Translations under genes and position numbers: made by a program
Shown here: piece by piece, positions 9,107 to 17,495 of the stretch
Layout: every line of letters starts with the position of its first letter
Numbering within the stretch: position 1 is the first letter of the stretch
NCBI GenBank assembly: GCA_026710655.1
Contig: JAPOQN010000001.1
Span: forward strand, 186,001 to 250,000
Direction: 5' to 3'
From: Chloroflexota bacterium
GTDB taxonomy: Bacteria > Chloroflexota > Dehalococcoidia > Tepidiformales > Tepidiformaceae
DNA: 64,000 nt
Notes under the pieces: generated by a model
Seen by the model: only the letters and a program-made list of their open reading frames with translations
Database searches by the model: none
Told to the model about the DNA's origin: nothing

Positions 9107-9160
9107 TTGAGAAGGAAAGAAGAGTGGGATAGGGTAGAAAGTGCATGAGGGTTTCTACCC
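9107..9160 (+). promoter_or_regulatory. Probable vapBC promoter and operator palindrome
   Basis: A perfect 9-bp inverted repeat, GGGTAGAAA (9132-9140) and TTTCTACCC (9152-9160), with an 11-bp spacer, ends 12 bp before the vapB start. It overlaps a promoter-like pair, TTGAGA (9107-9112) and TAGGGT (9130-9135), 17 bp apart. This fits VapB/VapBC autorepression. The palindrome is seen directly; the promoter boxes are inference. Confidence 0.6.
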
Positions 9161-9172
9161 TTGGGGATTTTG

Positions 9173-9448
9173 GTGAGCCTCAACATCAAAAACGAAGAGA
9201 CCTGCCGCCTTGCCGAAGAGCTTGCCGAGTTGACGGGAGAGACCAAGACGGGCGCAATCACGGTTGCTCTCCGGGAGCGCATCGGGCGCGAGCGTACCGA
9301 ACGAGCGCGCGAAGAACACAGTGTTGAAGAGCTCGCCCGGGAATTGCTTGAGATCGGGAAGGAGAGCGCGGAGCTGTTCCGGGAGAGCGGCCTGACCTCC
9401 ACGAACCTCGGAGACCTCTTGTACGACGAGCGCGGGCTTCCCACTTGA
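9173..9448 (+). CDS. vapB: Type II antitoxin, VapB family (PSK-type transcription factor)
   Basis: This is a small antitoxin that would neutralise the adjacent VapC and repress the operon. The N-terminus VSLNIKNEETCRLAEELAEL followed by TGETKTGAITVALRERI is the Rv0623/PSK-type VapB ribbon-helix-helix pattern, with a charged alpha-helical tail suited to toxin binding. I chose GTG at 9173, with GGGGA about 6 bp upstream, over the in-frame TTG at 9161 which lies just after the operator palindrome. The product is 91 residues. The stop overlaps the vapC start (TTGA at 9445-9448). Confidence 0.85.
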   Translation: MSLNIKNEETCRLAEELAELTGETKTGAITVALRERIGRERTERAREEHSVEELARELLEIGKESAELFRESGLTSTNLGDLLYDERGLPT

Positions 9449-9831
9449 TAGTTGACTCTTCGGCCATCATGGCGATTCTGCTGGACGAGCCCGACGCGCC
9501 CCGGTACGCCCACGCCATGTCAACGGCGACACCCCCGCGTATGTCTACCGCCACCTTCCTGGAGACTACGATCGTTGCTGAGGGCGGCGGTGGCGTTGCT
9601 GCCCGTCGCCTGCTGGATCGCCTCTTCCAGAGGATCCGCATCGAGCTCGTACCGGTAACGGTCGAACAGGCCCAACACGCTCGTGAGGCCTGGCGGCGCT
9701 TCGGCAGGGGCAACCCCCCCGCCGCTCTCAACTTCGGGGACTGCTTCTCCTACGCCCTCGCCACAACGACCGGCGAGCCCCTCCTCTACAAGGGCAACGA
9801 CTTCGCCCTCACCGACATTGAGTCGGCCTGA
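9445..9831 (+). CDS. vapC: PIN-domain ribonuclease toxin VapC
   Basis: The 128-residue PIN domain has the acidic active-site set in place: Asp4 in IVDSSAI, Glu40 in TATFLETTIV, Asp99 in NFGDCFSYALA and Asp119 in YKGNDFALTD. Such toxins cleave tRNA or rRNA. It begins with TTG inside the vapB stop, so it is coupled to antitoxin translation. All catalytic residues are present, so the toxin should be active. Confidence 0.88.
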   Translation: MIVDSSAIMAILLDEPDAPRYAHAMSTATPPRMSTATFLETTIVAEGGGGVAARRLLDRLFQRIRIELVPVTVEQAQHAREAWRRFGRGNPPAALNFGDCFSYALATTTGEPLLYKGNDFALTDIESA

Positions 9832-9895
9832 TCCACAGCCGACAGCCCCCTGCACCCCACCCTGCTAGCATGGATTCGGAAGGATCCATGCCGAC

Positions 9896-10927
9896 ATGAC
9901 CGCCAGCCAGACCCGCGTTCCGCGCTCCAGCGAGATGCTGCACGACTACCTCCTCAGCGAGGAGCAGTTGGAGAGCATGTACCGCTACATGCTCCTCTCG
10001 CGCCGCCTCGAGGAACGCATGATGACCCTCAACCGCCAGGGTCGCGCCGACTTCGTCATTGCGGGGGCCGGGCAGGAGGCTGCGCAGGTCGGCGCCGGGA
10101 TGGCCCTCAAGGCGGGTGTCGACTACGCCGCGCCTTACTACCGCGACCTCGGCGTCATGCTCGTGCTCGGCATGACCGCCCGGGAGGCCATGCTCAACAC
10201 CCTCGGCAAGCTCGACGATCCCAACTCCTTCGGACGCCAGATGACCTCGCACTGGGGCAGCGTCGATCGGCGCGTGATCACCCAGTCGAGCGTCGTTGCC
10301 ACCCAGCTCGTACACGCCGTCGGGGTGGCGCTCGCCGCGAAGATGCGAAACGACCCGATCGTCGTCTTCGCCAGCTGCGGCGAGGGCAGCACCAGCCGTG
10401 GCGACTTCCACGAGGCGCTCAACTTCGCCGCCATCCACAAGCTGCCCGTCATCTTCTTCGTGGAGAACAACGGCTACGCCATCTCTGTGCGCACCGAGAA
10501 GGAGATGCCCGTTCCCCACGTTGCCGACCGCGCTTCCGCCTACGGCATCCAGAGCGCCGTCGTCGACGGGCTCGACGCCATCGCCGTCTACCAGACTGTG
10601 CGCCCCGCCGTCGATCAGTCCCGGCGCGGCGGCGGGCCGTTCCTCATCGAGGCCAAGTGCTTCCGCATGTGGGCGCACTCGAGCGACGACGACCACCGCC
10701 GCTATCGCCCCCGCGAGGAGCTGGAGAACTGGGCCAGCCGGGACCCCATCGCCCTCTTCCGCTCGCGGGTCGAGGAGGACTGCCTCTTCCCGCCCGAGGA
10801 TCTCGATGCCATCGAGTCCGGCGTTGACGTGGAGGTCCGCGCGGCCGAGAAGTGGGCGTTCGACCAGCCCGACCCGGTCGGCGAGGACGCCCTCGGCTTC
10901 GTGTACAAGGACGCCGACGATGTCTGA
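9896..10927 (+). CDS. bkdA: 2-oxoacid dehydrogenase E1 alpha, branched-chain type
   Basis: This is a second E1-alpha, distinct from pdhA. The 343-residue protein has the TPP motif GEGSTSRGDFHEALNFAAIH and ENNGYAIS. The segments ARTxE-type GAGQEAAQVGAGMAL and MTSHWGSV resemble branched-chain 2-oxoacid (2-oxoisovalerate) dehydrogenase E1-alpha more than pyruvate dehydrogenase. The ATG at 9896 is preceded by GGAAGGATCC. It overlaps the following beta-subunit gene by 8 bp. The predicted substrates (2-oxo acids from Val, Leu, Ile) are inferred from family resemblance. Confidence 0.85.
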   Translation: MTASQTRVPRSSEMLHDYLLSEEQLESMYRYMLLSRRLEERMMTLNRQGRADFVIAGAGQEAAQVGAGMALKAGVDYAAPYYRDLGVMLVLGMTAREAMLNTLGKLDDPNSFGRQMTSHWGSVDRRVITQSSVVATQLVHAVGVALAAKMRNDPIVVFASCGEGSTSRGDFHEALNFAAIHKLPVIFFVENNGYAISVRTEKEMPVPHVADRASAYGIQSAVVDGLDAIAVYQTVRPAVDQSRRGGGPFLIEAKCFRMWAHSSDDDHRRYRPREELENWASRDPIALFRSRVEEDCLFPPEDLDAIESGVDVEVRAAEKWAFDQPDPVGEDALGFVYKDADDV

Positions 10928-11897
10928 GGTCAGCGTTCTCGAAGCCGTCCGCGAAACCCTCGACGAGGCGCTCGGCGCCGACGACCGCGTCTTCCTGCTC
11001 GGCGAGGACCTTGAGACCGGTGGTGTCTTCCGCGCCACTGATGGCTTGGCCGAGAAGTACCCCGGGCGCGTGCTCGACACGCCCCTCGCCGAGTCCTCCA
11101 TCGTCGGTATCACCATCGGGGCGGCCCACTATGGCCAGCGCCCCATCGCCGAAATCCAGTTCGCCGACTTTATCCATGCCGGCTTCGATCAGCTCTGCAG
11201 CGAGGCCTCCCGCTGGTCCTGGCGCACCCGTGGCGAGCAGTACCTGCCCATGGTCGTGCGCACCCCCTGGGGCGGGGGCGTCCACGGCGGCCAGCACCAC
11301 TCCCAGAGCATCGAGGCGTACTACGCCCACATGCCCGGCATCAAGGTCGTCGCCCCCTCCTTCCCCGCCGACTACCGCTCGCTGCTGAAGGCCGCCATCG
11401 CCGACCCCAACCCCGTGCTCTTCCTTGAGCACAAGCGCACGTACCGCCTCATCCGCCAGGAAGTCGACGGCGCCCCCGCCGAGGACCGTATCGGCCACTC
11501 GCGCATCACCCGTACGGGCGACGACCTGACGGTGTTCGCCTATGGACTCATGCTGCACGAGTCGCTCGCCGCCGCCGAGGAGCTTGCCGGCGACGGTATC
11601 GAGTGCACCGTCGTCGACCTGCTCACGCTCAACCCGCTCGACCAGGAAACAATCCTCGAAGCAGCCCGCGCCACCGGAAAAGTGCTCATCGTCCACGAGG
11701 ACACGCTCACCGGCGGGCTCGGCGGCGAGATCGCGGCCATCATCGCCGAGCAAGCCTTCGAGGACCTGGACGCCCCCATCCGCCGCGTTGCCGGTCCCGA
11801 CATCCCACCCATGCCCTTCCACGAAGCGATGGAGTCGTTCTTCATGCCCGACCGCGCGAAGATCGCCGCCGCCGCTCGGGATCTGGCGGCCTACTGA
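10920..11897 (+). CDS. bkdB: 2-oxoacid dehydrogenase E1 beta, branched-chain type
   Basis: The 325-residue beta subunit has the motifs VFLLGEDLETGGVFRATDGL, DTPLAESSIVGITIGAA, GGGVHGGQHHSQSIEAYY and the C-terminal LLTLNPLDQETI plus VHEDTLTGGLGGEIAAII. The true start is the ATG at 10920, which lies inside the end of the alpha-subunit gene; the open frame runs further upstream but that part is a shadow. The stop TGA overlaps the next ATG by one base (TGATG). Confidence 0.88.
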   Translation: MSEVSVLEAVRETLDEALGADDRVFLLGEDLETGGVFRATDGLAEKYPGRVLDTPLAESSIVGITIGAAHYGQRPIAEIQFADFIHAGFDQLCSEASRWSWRTRGEQYLPMVVRTPWGGGVHGGQHHSQSIEAYYAHMPGIKVVAPSFPADYRSLLKAAIADPNPVLFLEHKRTYRLIRQEVDGAPAEDRIGHSRITRTGDDLTVFAYGLMLHESLAAAEELAGDGIECTVVDLLTLNPLDQETILEAARATGKVLIVHEDTLTGGLGGEIAAIIAEQAFEDLDAPIRRVAGPDIPPMPFHEAMESFFMPDRAKIAAAARDLAAY

Positions 11898-13141
11898 TGG
11901 CTACCGTCACCATGCCCCAGCTCGGCGAGAGCGTGACGGAGGGCACCGTCCTCCAGTGGTTCAAGCAGCCCGGCGACGGCGTCGCCCTCGACGAGTCGCT
12001 CTGCGAGATCGAGACGGAAAAGGTCGCGGCCGAGCTCCCATCCCCCTTCGAGGGCACCCTCGGCGAGATATTCGTGCCTGAGGGGGAGACCATCCCCGTC
12101 GATGCGCCCCTCTGCACGATTATCGAGGTCGCCGGTTCCGCGCCCGAAGAGGAGATGGCGCCCGTTGCTGCCGCAGCCGTAGACGGAGCCGCGGCCGAAG
12201 CACCTGCCCCAACCGCCGACCATAGCCGCGCCGGCGTTTATTCCCCCGTTGTCCAGCGACTGGCTACCAGGCACGACATCGACCTGGCCGCCATCGCCGG
12301 GAGCGGTCGCGGCGGACGTGTCACCCGCAAGGATGTGCAGGCCATCATCGACGAGCGTGAGCGCGAGGCGGCCGCCGCCGATGGCATCCCGCCCGCCGCC
12401 GCCCCCCTGCCCCTCCCCGACGGGGAGGTCGTCCCCACCCCCGGGGTCGCCACCGTCGCCCCCTCGGACGCCTACGACGTCGTCCCCCTTTCCGCCACGC
12501 GTCGCAAGATCGCCGAAAACATGGCGCGCTCCACGGCCGAGGCGCCCCAGGCCTGGATGATGCTCGAGGTCGACGTCACCGGCCTCGTCGCCCTGCGGAC
12601 GCGCGAACGTGAACGCTTCGTCGGCGTCGACCTCACCTACCTGCCCTACTTCGCCTCCACCGTCGCCCACACCCTCACGGACTTCCCCGAGATGAACGCC
12701 CGCTGGCACGGCGACGAGCTTCACCGCTACCGCCGCGTCAACCTCGGCATCGCCATCGCCACCGAGCGGGGCCTCGTTGTGCCCGTCGTCCCCAACGCCC
12801 GCGACCTCAGCGTGGCCGGCCTTGCCCGGCGCATCGACGACCTCGTGGCGCGCGCGCACGCCGGCAAGCTGCGCATCGAGGACATGGAGGCCGGCACCTT
12901 CACCGTGAACAACACCGGCGCCTTCGGTTCCATCGCCTCGAACCCGATCGTGAACCACCCCCAGATCGGCATCGTCACCATGGAGCGCGTCGTCCGCCGC
13001 CCCGTTGTTGTCGATGACGACGCCATCGCCATCCGCTCGATGATGAACGTCGCCCTCAGCTTCGACCACCGCGCCCTCGACGGGGCCGAAGCCGGCGCCT
13101 TCCTCGCCGCCCTCAAGGAGCGGCTGGAAGCGCTTGGCTAG
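11897..13141 (+). CDS. bkdC: 2-oxoacid dehydrogenase E2 (dihydrolipoamide acyltransferase)
   Basis: This is the E2 core of the second complex. It has an N-terminal lipoyl domain with EIETEKVAAEL (Lys42), a hydrophobic/acidic linker, a peripheral subunit-binding domain at about 115-152 (YSPVVQRLATRHDIDLAAIA, then GRGGRVTRKDVQAII), a long proline-rich linker and an acyltransferase domain ending with LSFDHRALDG, catalytic His near 391. The product is 414 residues. It starts at the ATG overlapping the E1-beta stop. As at the pdh locus, no E3 gene is present, so both complexes probably share one lipoamide dehydrogenase encoded elsewhere. Confidence 0.9.
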   Translation: MATVTMPQLGESVTEGTVLQWFKQPGDGVALDESLCEIETEKVAAELPSPFEGTLGEIFVPEGETIPVDAPLCTIIEVAGSAPEEEMAPVAAAAVDGAAAEAPAPTADHSRAGVYSPVVQRLATRHDIDLAAIAGSGRGGRVTRKDVQAIIDEREREAAAADGIPPAAAPLPLPDGEVVPTPGVATVAPSDAYDVVPLSATRRKIAENMARSTAEAPQAWMMLEVDVTGLVALRTRERERFVGVDLTYLPYFASTVAHTLTDFPEMNARWHGDELHRYRRVNLGIAIATERGLVVPVVPNARDLSVAGLARRIDDLVARAHAGKLRIEDMEAGTFTVNNTGAFGSIASNPIVNHPQIGIVTMERVVRRPVVVDDDAIAIRSMMNVALSFDHRALDGAEAGAFLAALKERLEALG

Positions 13142-13144
13142 CGC

Positions 13145-14014
13145 CTAGTCCAGCCAGCGGTGGGGTCGCGAGCGCAACTCGCCCAGCCCCAGCTCCTCGC
13201 AGAGTGCCAGCCACGGCTCCCGTGGCACCCCGAGCCACTCCAGGTCGGCGAATTCCTGCTCGATGGGCGCATCCCGCCGCAGCGTTGCCAGTTCCTTAAA
13301 GAGCGCCGCCTCCTCCTGGCCCTCCCGCAGCGACCTCGCCAGCCGGCCTGCCCCGCGCGGCTGCACAGCCCAGTCGCCGTGCGCCTCCGGGATCGCCTCC
13401 AGGTGGACGTAGCGCGCCAGCACCGTCGCCGTCGACTTCGCCCCCCACCCCGGCAGCCCCGGGAACCCGTCCGCTGCGTCCCCCACCAGCGCCAGGTAGT
13501 CCGGAATCGACTCCGGTCCCACCCCGAACTTCTCCCGGACCCCTTCCGCGTTCGTCGTGATCTCCCGGCGCCGGTCGAGCATGACGACGTGGTCGCCGTC
13601 GACGCACTGTGCGAGGTCCTTGTCTGGCGAGGCGAGGATGACCTGTTCCGCCTCGTCGGCAAAGCGCGCCACCCCCGAAGCCATCCCGTCGTCCGCCTCG
13701 AACTCCCGCATCCGCCAGACCGTCACGCCCAGCGCCTCCAGCGCGTCCTCCGCCAGGGGGAACTGGTCGAGCAGATCCGCGGGCACGCCCGAGTCGGTCT
13801 TGTAGCCCTCGTACAGCTCGTTCCGGAACGAGTGCACGACCGTGTCGGTCGCCGCTGCGATGGCCAGCGGCTCCTGCTCCCGCAGCAGCGCCAGCGTGCT
13901 CGCTGCGATGCCCGCGACCGCCCCCACCTGCCGCCCGTCCGGCGCCGTCCGCGGGGGCGCGCCGAAGTACGAGCGGAACAGTTCGTAGGTTGCGTCGAGC
14001 AGGACGAGCCGCAT
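13145..14014 (-). CDS. 5'-3' exonuclease / FEN-like nuclease
   Basis: The 289-residue protein resembles the stand-alone 5'-3' exonuclease domain of DNA polymerase I. Visible motifs are the N-terminal LVLLDATYELFRSYFG, the acidic cluster EFEADDGMAS (Glu106, Asp108, Asp109), ILASPDKDLAQCV (Asp131, Asp133), and the helix-hairpin-helix with its preceding acid, GDAADGFPGLPGWGAKSTATVL in outline. These residues coordinate the catalytic metals and bind DNA ends. The expected roles are Okazaki primer removal and repair. It ends 4 bp from the convergent bkdC stop. Confidence 0.85.
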   Translation of the reverse strand: MRLVLLDATYELFRSYFGAPPRTAPDGRQVGAVAGIAASTLALLREQEPLAIAAATDTVVHSFRNELYEGYKTDSGVPADLLDQFPLAEDALEALGVTVWRMREFEADDGMASGVARFADEAEQVILASPDKDLAQCVDGDHVVMLDRRREITTNAEGVREKFGVGPESIPDYLALVGDAADGFPGLPGWGAKSTATVLARYVHLEAIPEAHGDWAVQPRGAGRLARSLREGQEEAALFKELATLRRDAPIEQEFADLEWLGVPREPWLALCEELGLGELRSRPHRWLD

Positions 14015-14026
14015 GGCTCGCGCCTC

Positions 14027-14542
14027 CTACCGCTGGTAGACGATGTCGTCCGTCGAGTGCTGCCCCTGTGTGAAGGCAGGCGCTCCCGGCCACGTCTCCG
14101 TTACCGGGTCGAAGCGCGTGTAGTCGTGCACCACCGTCCGGCGCAGGATGCGCCACTCCCCGTCGCGCCGCTCGAAGCGATCGACGTAGCGCCCGCCCCA
14201 GAGGAAGTCCGTATCGACCTTGCCCTCGTCGCCGGGGATGCGATGCCGCGCCAGGCAGTACGACTCGCACCAGGCGAAGTCGCCCTCGACGTCGATGATC
14301 ACGTTCCCCACGCGGTGCTGCGTGAAGCGGTAGGAGCCGAGTCCGTTCGGCGCGCTCTCGGCGAACGCCGCCGGCGTCGTCTCGTCGCCGTAGCGCAGGA
14401 CCGCATCCGGGTGGAAGCAGCTCTTCAGGAGCTCGGCGTCGATGCGATCGATGGCGCGCGCGTACAGCATCAGCACGCGCGTGATGTCGCGCTCCGCGAT
14501 GAGCGTGTCGAGGGTGGTTGGGCTGGCAGTTTCGATGGCCAT
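14027..14542 (-). CDS. NTF2/SnoaL-like family protein
   Basis: The 171-residue product has the cone-shaped NTF2/SnoaL-like pattern: an N-terminal helix pair (IAERDITRVLMLYARAIDRI), the segment LLKSCFHPDAVLRYG, strand-rich VIIDVEGDFAWCESYCLARH and RYVDRFERRDGEWRILRRTV. The D-R/D-x-D type start resembles SnoaL_4 proteins, which include ring-hydroxylating dioxygenase small subunits and dehydratases. No catalytic assignment is possible. It lies 12 bp upstream of the exonuclease gene on the same strand and may be cotranscribed with it. Confidence 0.7.
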   Translation of the reverse strand: MAIETASPTTLDTLIAERDITRVLMLYARAIDRIDAELLKSCFHPDAVLRYGDETTPAAFAESAPNGLGSYRFTQHRVGNVIIDVEGDFAWCESYCLARHRIPGDEGKVDTDFLWGGRYVDRFERRDGEWRILRRTVVHDYTRFDPVTETWPGAPAFTQGQHSTDDIVYQR

Positions 14543-14597
14543 GGGGCGCCTCCCGCCGCGAGGGTGGCGTGATTCTAGCGCCCGACCGCCGGCGCCG

Positions 14598-15926
14598 TTA
14601 CGCCAACCGCTCCTGGAAGGTCAGGCGCCGCACGAGCGGCCAGCGTTTGTACCAGATCGGCCCCGTGGGACGGTTGGGCGGTCCCGCTATCGCGAAGAAG
14701 ATGGTCCCCAGCCCTGCGATTACCGCCAGCACGGTGAAGCCCCGCTCGTAGTCGCCGAACGCGTCCGCCATGGCTCCCGCGATGATCGGCCCCGACATCA
14801 TCCCGAACATCACGATCAGGGACGAGAATCCCATGATCTTGCCGAAGTCGCGGCGGCCAAAGTAGTCCGCCCGCAGGGCCTGCTGCATCGGCCCCCGCGT
14901 CCCCCACGCAATGCCGTTCACGATGGCGAAGAGCGCGATCATCCAGAAGCCGACCGCGTAGGTGACCAGCAGCAAGGCGACGACGTGCCCGACCATGCAG
15001 AACGCCAGCATCACGCGTTTGTTCAGCCGGTCCCCGAGAAACCCCCCGCCTATCTGCCCCACCAGCTGGAAGGCCGTCATCATCAGCACGATCAGGCTCG
15101 AGGTGAAGGCGGAGTACCCCAGGTTCTCGAGGTGCAACACGAGGTGGACCATGAACGCCCCGATGATGAGGACGGCCGCCCCGTGCCCGATCGAGATGAA
15201 CCAGAAGGTCGGACTGCGCAGCGCTTCGCCCGTCGAGAAGTCCTCGCTGGCCGGGATTACAACAGGACCGCTCCCCAGCCCCTGCCTCGGCGGCGCCTCC
15301 GGCACGGGCTCCCCGTCGATCGTCTCGCCCCGGTCCTCGGGTCGGTGGTGGATGAAGGTCGCGACGATCTGTCCCACGACGAAGATCACCACGCCTGCCA
15401 CGAGGGAAGTGGCCCGCCAGCCGTATTGGTCCATGGCGAGCACGACCAGGAAGACGAGCAGGCCTCCGACCGAGAAGCCCGCCGACATCAGCCCCAACGC
15501 CAGCGACCGCTTCCGCTCGAACCAGTTCACGACAGCCACGACCAGCGTCACGAATCCGGCCATGCTCGCGCCTATGGCGATCAGGAAGTACGTCAGGAAG
15601 AACGTCGTCACCGAGTCGACAAAGCTGAAGAGCACGAACCCGATCCCGGTGGACGCGATCCCGAGGCGGATCATGATCCGCGGCCCGAAGCGGTCGATCG
15701 CCCACCCCTGGATCGGTCCCAGCACCCCGCTCTCGATGCGCGTCATCGCGAACGCAAGCGAAAATGTGGTCTTGCTCCAGTTGAACTCCTCTTCCAGGCG
15801 CTCGACATAAAAACCGAACGCGTGGAACATGAACAGCCCGAGGACTGTCTGGATGAAGAAGCCGCCGGCGACCATCCACCAGCCGTAGAAGACCTTGCGT
15901 TGAGGAAAGGGGAACTCCGGGCGCAC
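14598..15926 (-). CDS. MFS transporter (monocarboxylate/oxalate-formate antiporter-like)
   Basis: The 442-residue integral membrane protein has about twelve hydrophobic segments in two halves, separated by a hydrophilic loop near 200-235. The start VRPEFPFPQRKVFYGWWMVAG is typical of the OFA/monocarboxylate-porter branch (FYGWxxV). MFS loop motifs are seen at DRFGPRIMIRLG and GDRLNKRVML. The GTG ending at 15926 is preceded by GGGGAA; the much longer upstream open frame is antisense to the substrate-binding protein gene and was discarded. Substrate unknown. It is divergent from the lipoprotein gene at 16069. Confidence 0.82.
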   Translation of the reverse strand: MRPEFPFPQRKVFYGWWMVAGGFFIQTVLGLFMFHAFGFYVERLEEEFNWSKTTFSLAFAMTRIESGVLGPIQGWAIDRFGPRIMIRLGIASTGIGFVLFSFVDSVTTFFLTYFLIAIGASMAGFVTLVVAVVNWFERKRSLALGLMSAGFSVGGLLVFLVVLAMDQYGWRATSLVAGVVIFVVGQIVATFIHHRPEDRGETIDGEPVPEAPPRQGLGSGPVVIPASEDFSTGEALRSPTFWFISIGHGAAVLIIGAFMVHLVLHLENLGYSAFTSSLIVLMMTAFQLVGQIGGGFLGDRLNKRVMLAFCMVGHVVALLLVTYAVGFWMIALFAIVNGIAWGTRGPMQQALRADYFGRRDFGKIMGFSSLIVMFGMMSGPIIAGAMADAFGDYERGFTVLAVIAGLGTIFFAIAGPPNRPTGPIWYKRWPLVRRLTFQERLA

Positions 15927-16068
15927 CGTTCCCCAAGATAAGCGCTGCGCGCCCTTGCCGCCGGACGGACCGGGTGTGCGGTCCATCCCGGCAGGTGTGA
16001 GCGGCGCAACGGCGAGGCGCCGGGGCTCGTGGCAGAATCCCGCCAACTTCCTCGACAAGGGGCACCAC

Positions 16069-17448
16069 ATGTCTCGGTACTTGAAGCCTTCCTGGCTTCT
16101 GACTTCCCTTGTCCTGCTTGCCGTGCTGCTGGTCGCAGCCTGCGGCGATGACTCCGACTCTCCCGACCCGACCCCGGAGCCAACCCCCGAAGCTACGGCG
16201 GCCCCCGACCCCACCGACCCTCCCCCCACTCCCACGCCCGAGCCCACCGAGCCGCCCCCCACCGAAGCCGCTGCCACGCCAGAACCCACCCCTGAACCCA
16301 CCCCGCCGCCTACCGAGGCCCCGCCCGAGCGCGTCGCCCTGCACATCGGCATCCTCGTCCCCGAGACGGGCGCTGTCGGTCCCCTCAGCGCCCCTGCTGT
16401 CGAGGCGATGAAGCTCGCCGTCGACGACATCAACGCCGCCGGCGGGAACATCACCACGACCATCGCCGACACCGCCACCAATCCGGCCACGGGGCGCGAG
16501 GGTGCCGCGCGGTTGTTGGGCGAGGGCGCCGACGTCATCATCGGCCCCGCCACCTCCGCCGTGACCCAGGCCGTCATCCAGACCTTCTTCGATGAGCGCG
16601 TGCCCCAGTGCACCCCCTCCGCCCAATCCCCCGCCCTCAGCACGCAGGAGAACGCGACCTACTTCTTCCGCACGGTGCCCCCCGCCCACGCCGTGGCCCC
16701 TATCATGGCCCGGGTCGTAGCCGAGGACGGCGGCGCGCGTGTCGCCATCGTCGGGCGCGCCGACGACTACGGCATCGCCATCAGCGGCCTTGTCGGCCAG
16801 ATTCTGACTGAGTTCGGCGCCGAAGCCGAGGTCATCCTCTACGACCCCGGCTCCGCCACCTTCGATGCACCGGTAGCGGCCGTCGCCGACTATGCCCCCG
16901 ACGCCATCGTCAACGTCGGCTTCTTCTTCGATGGCACCAGCATCGTCCACGGCCTCATCGAGGCGGGCTTCGGGCCGGAGATCCAGTACGGCGGCGACGC
17001 CCTCTTCCACCCCTTCCTTTGGCAACTCATTGACCCCAACGACCCCACCGTCCTCGACGGCATGAAATTCATCGGCGTCGCCGGAAGTGACGAGTTCAAC
17101 ACGCGCATCTCCGACGTCACCGACGGCAACGTGAATTTCGCCGCCCAGTCCTACGACTGCGTCGTCCTCATGGCGCTCGCCGCCGAGATTGCCGGTGGTA
17201 CCGATGGCGACGCGATGATGGCCGCCATCGCCGGCCTCACCCACGAGGGAACGGAGTGCTTTTCCTACGAGCAGTGCGTCGCCCTCATCGATGCCGGCGA
17301 GGACATCGACTACGTCGGTGTCAGCGGCCCCATCAACCTCACGCCCAACGGCGACCCGACCACCGGCTCCTACGCCGTCTTCCAGTTCCAGGGGGGGCGA
17401 ATCACCGTTCTTGAGGCCTACGAGATCGACCTGACCCAGGCCCAGTAG
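16069..17448 (+). CDS. ABC-type branched-chain amino-acid-like substrate-binding lipoprotein
   Basis: The ATG at 16069 gives a signal peptide with a lipobox (LLAVLLVAAC, Cys about 25), so the mature protein is probably lipid-anchored. A long low-complexity linker of Pro-Thr-Glu-Pro repeats (about residues 30-85) follows. The rest is a type 1 periplasmic-binding fold: IGILVPETGAVGPLSAPAVEAMKLA, VDDINAAGG, VIIGPATSAVTQAV, and the FFRTVP segment match the LivJ/LivK family. The length is 459 residues, with the excess over the family in the linker. No permease or ATPase genes are adjacent, so it is an orphan in this window. AAGGGG lies 7 bp before the start. Confidence 0.87.
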   Translation: MSRYLKPSWLLTSLVLLAVLLVAACGDDSDSPDPTPEPTPEATAAPDPTDPPPTPTPEPTEPPPTEAAATPEPTPEPTPPPTEAPPERVALHIGILVPETGAVGPLSAPAVEAMKLAVDDINAAGGNITTTIADTATNPATGREGAARLLGEGADVIIGPATSAVTQAVIQTFFDERVPQCTPSAQSPALSTQENATYFFRTVPPAHAVAPIMARVVAEDGGARVAIVGRADDYGIAISGLVGQILTEFGAEAEVILYDPGSATFDAPVAAVADYAPDAIVNVGFFFDGTSIVHGLIEAGFGPEIQYGGDALFHPFLWQLIDPNDPTVLDGMKFIGVAGSDEFNTRISDVTDGNVNFAAQSYDCVVLMALAAEIAGGTDGDAMMAAIAGLTHEGTECFSYEQCVALIDAGEDIDYVGVSGPINLTPNGDPTTGSYAVFQFQGGRITVLEAYEIDLTQAQ

Positions 17449-17495
17449 CGCCCTGCGGCGATCGGTCGATGGGGCGCTGCTAGAATCGAAGCTGC

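Noticed and set aside
16165..16325. Tandem Pro-Thr-Glu-Pro coding repeats resembling a short repeat array
   Set aside because: Irregular units inside a lipoprotein linker with no spacers of constant size; not a CRISPR array.
14575..17244. 889-codon open frame on the minus strand
   Set aside because: It is antisense to the substrate-binding lipoprotein gene and shares its region with the MFS gene in another frame; glycine/arginine-rich low-complexity translation is typical of shadow frames in GC-rich DNA.
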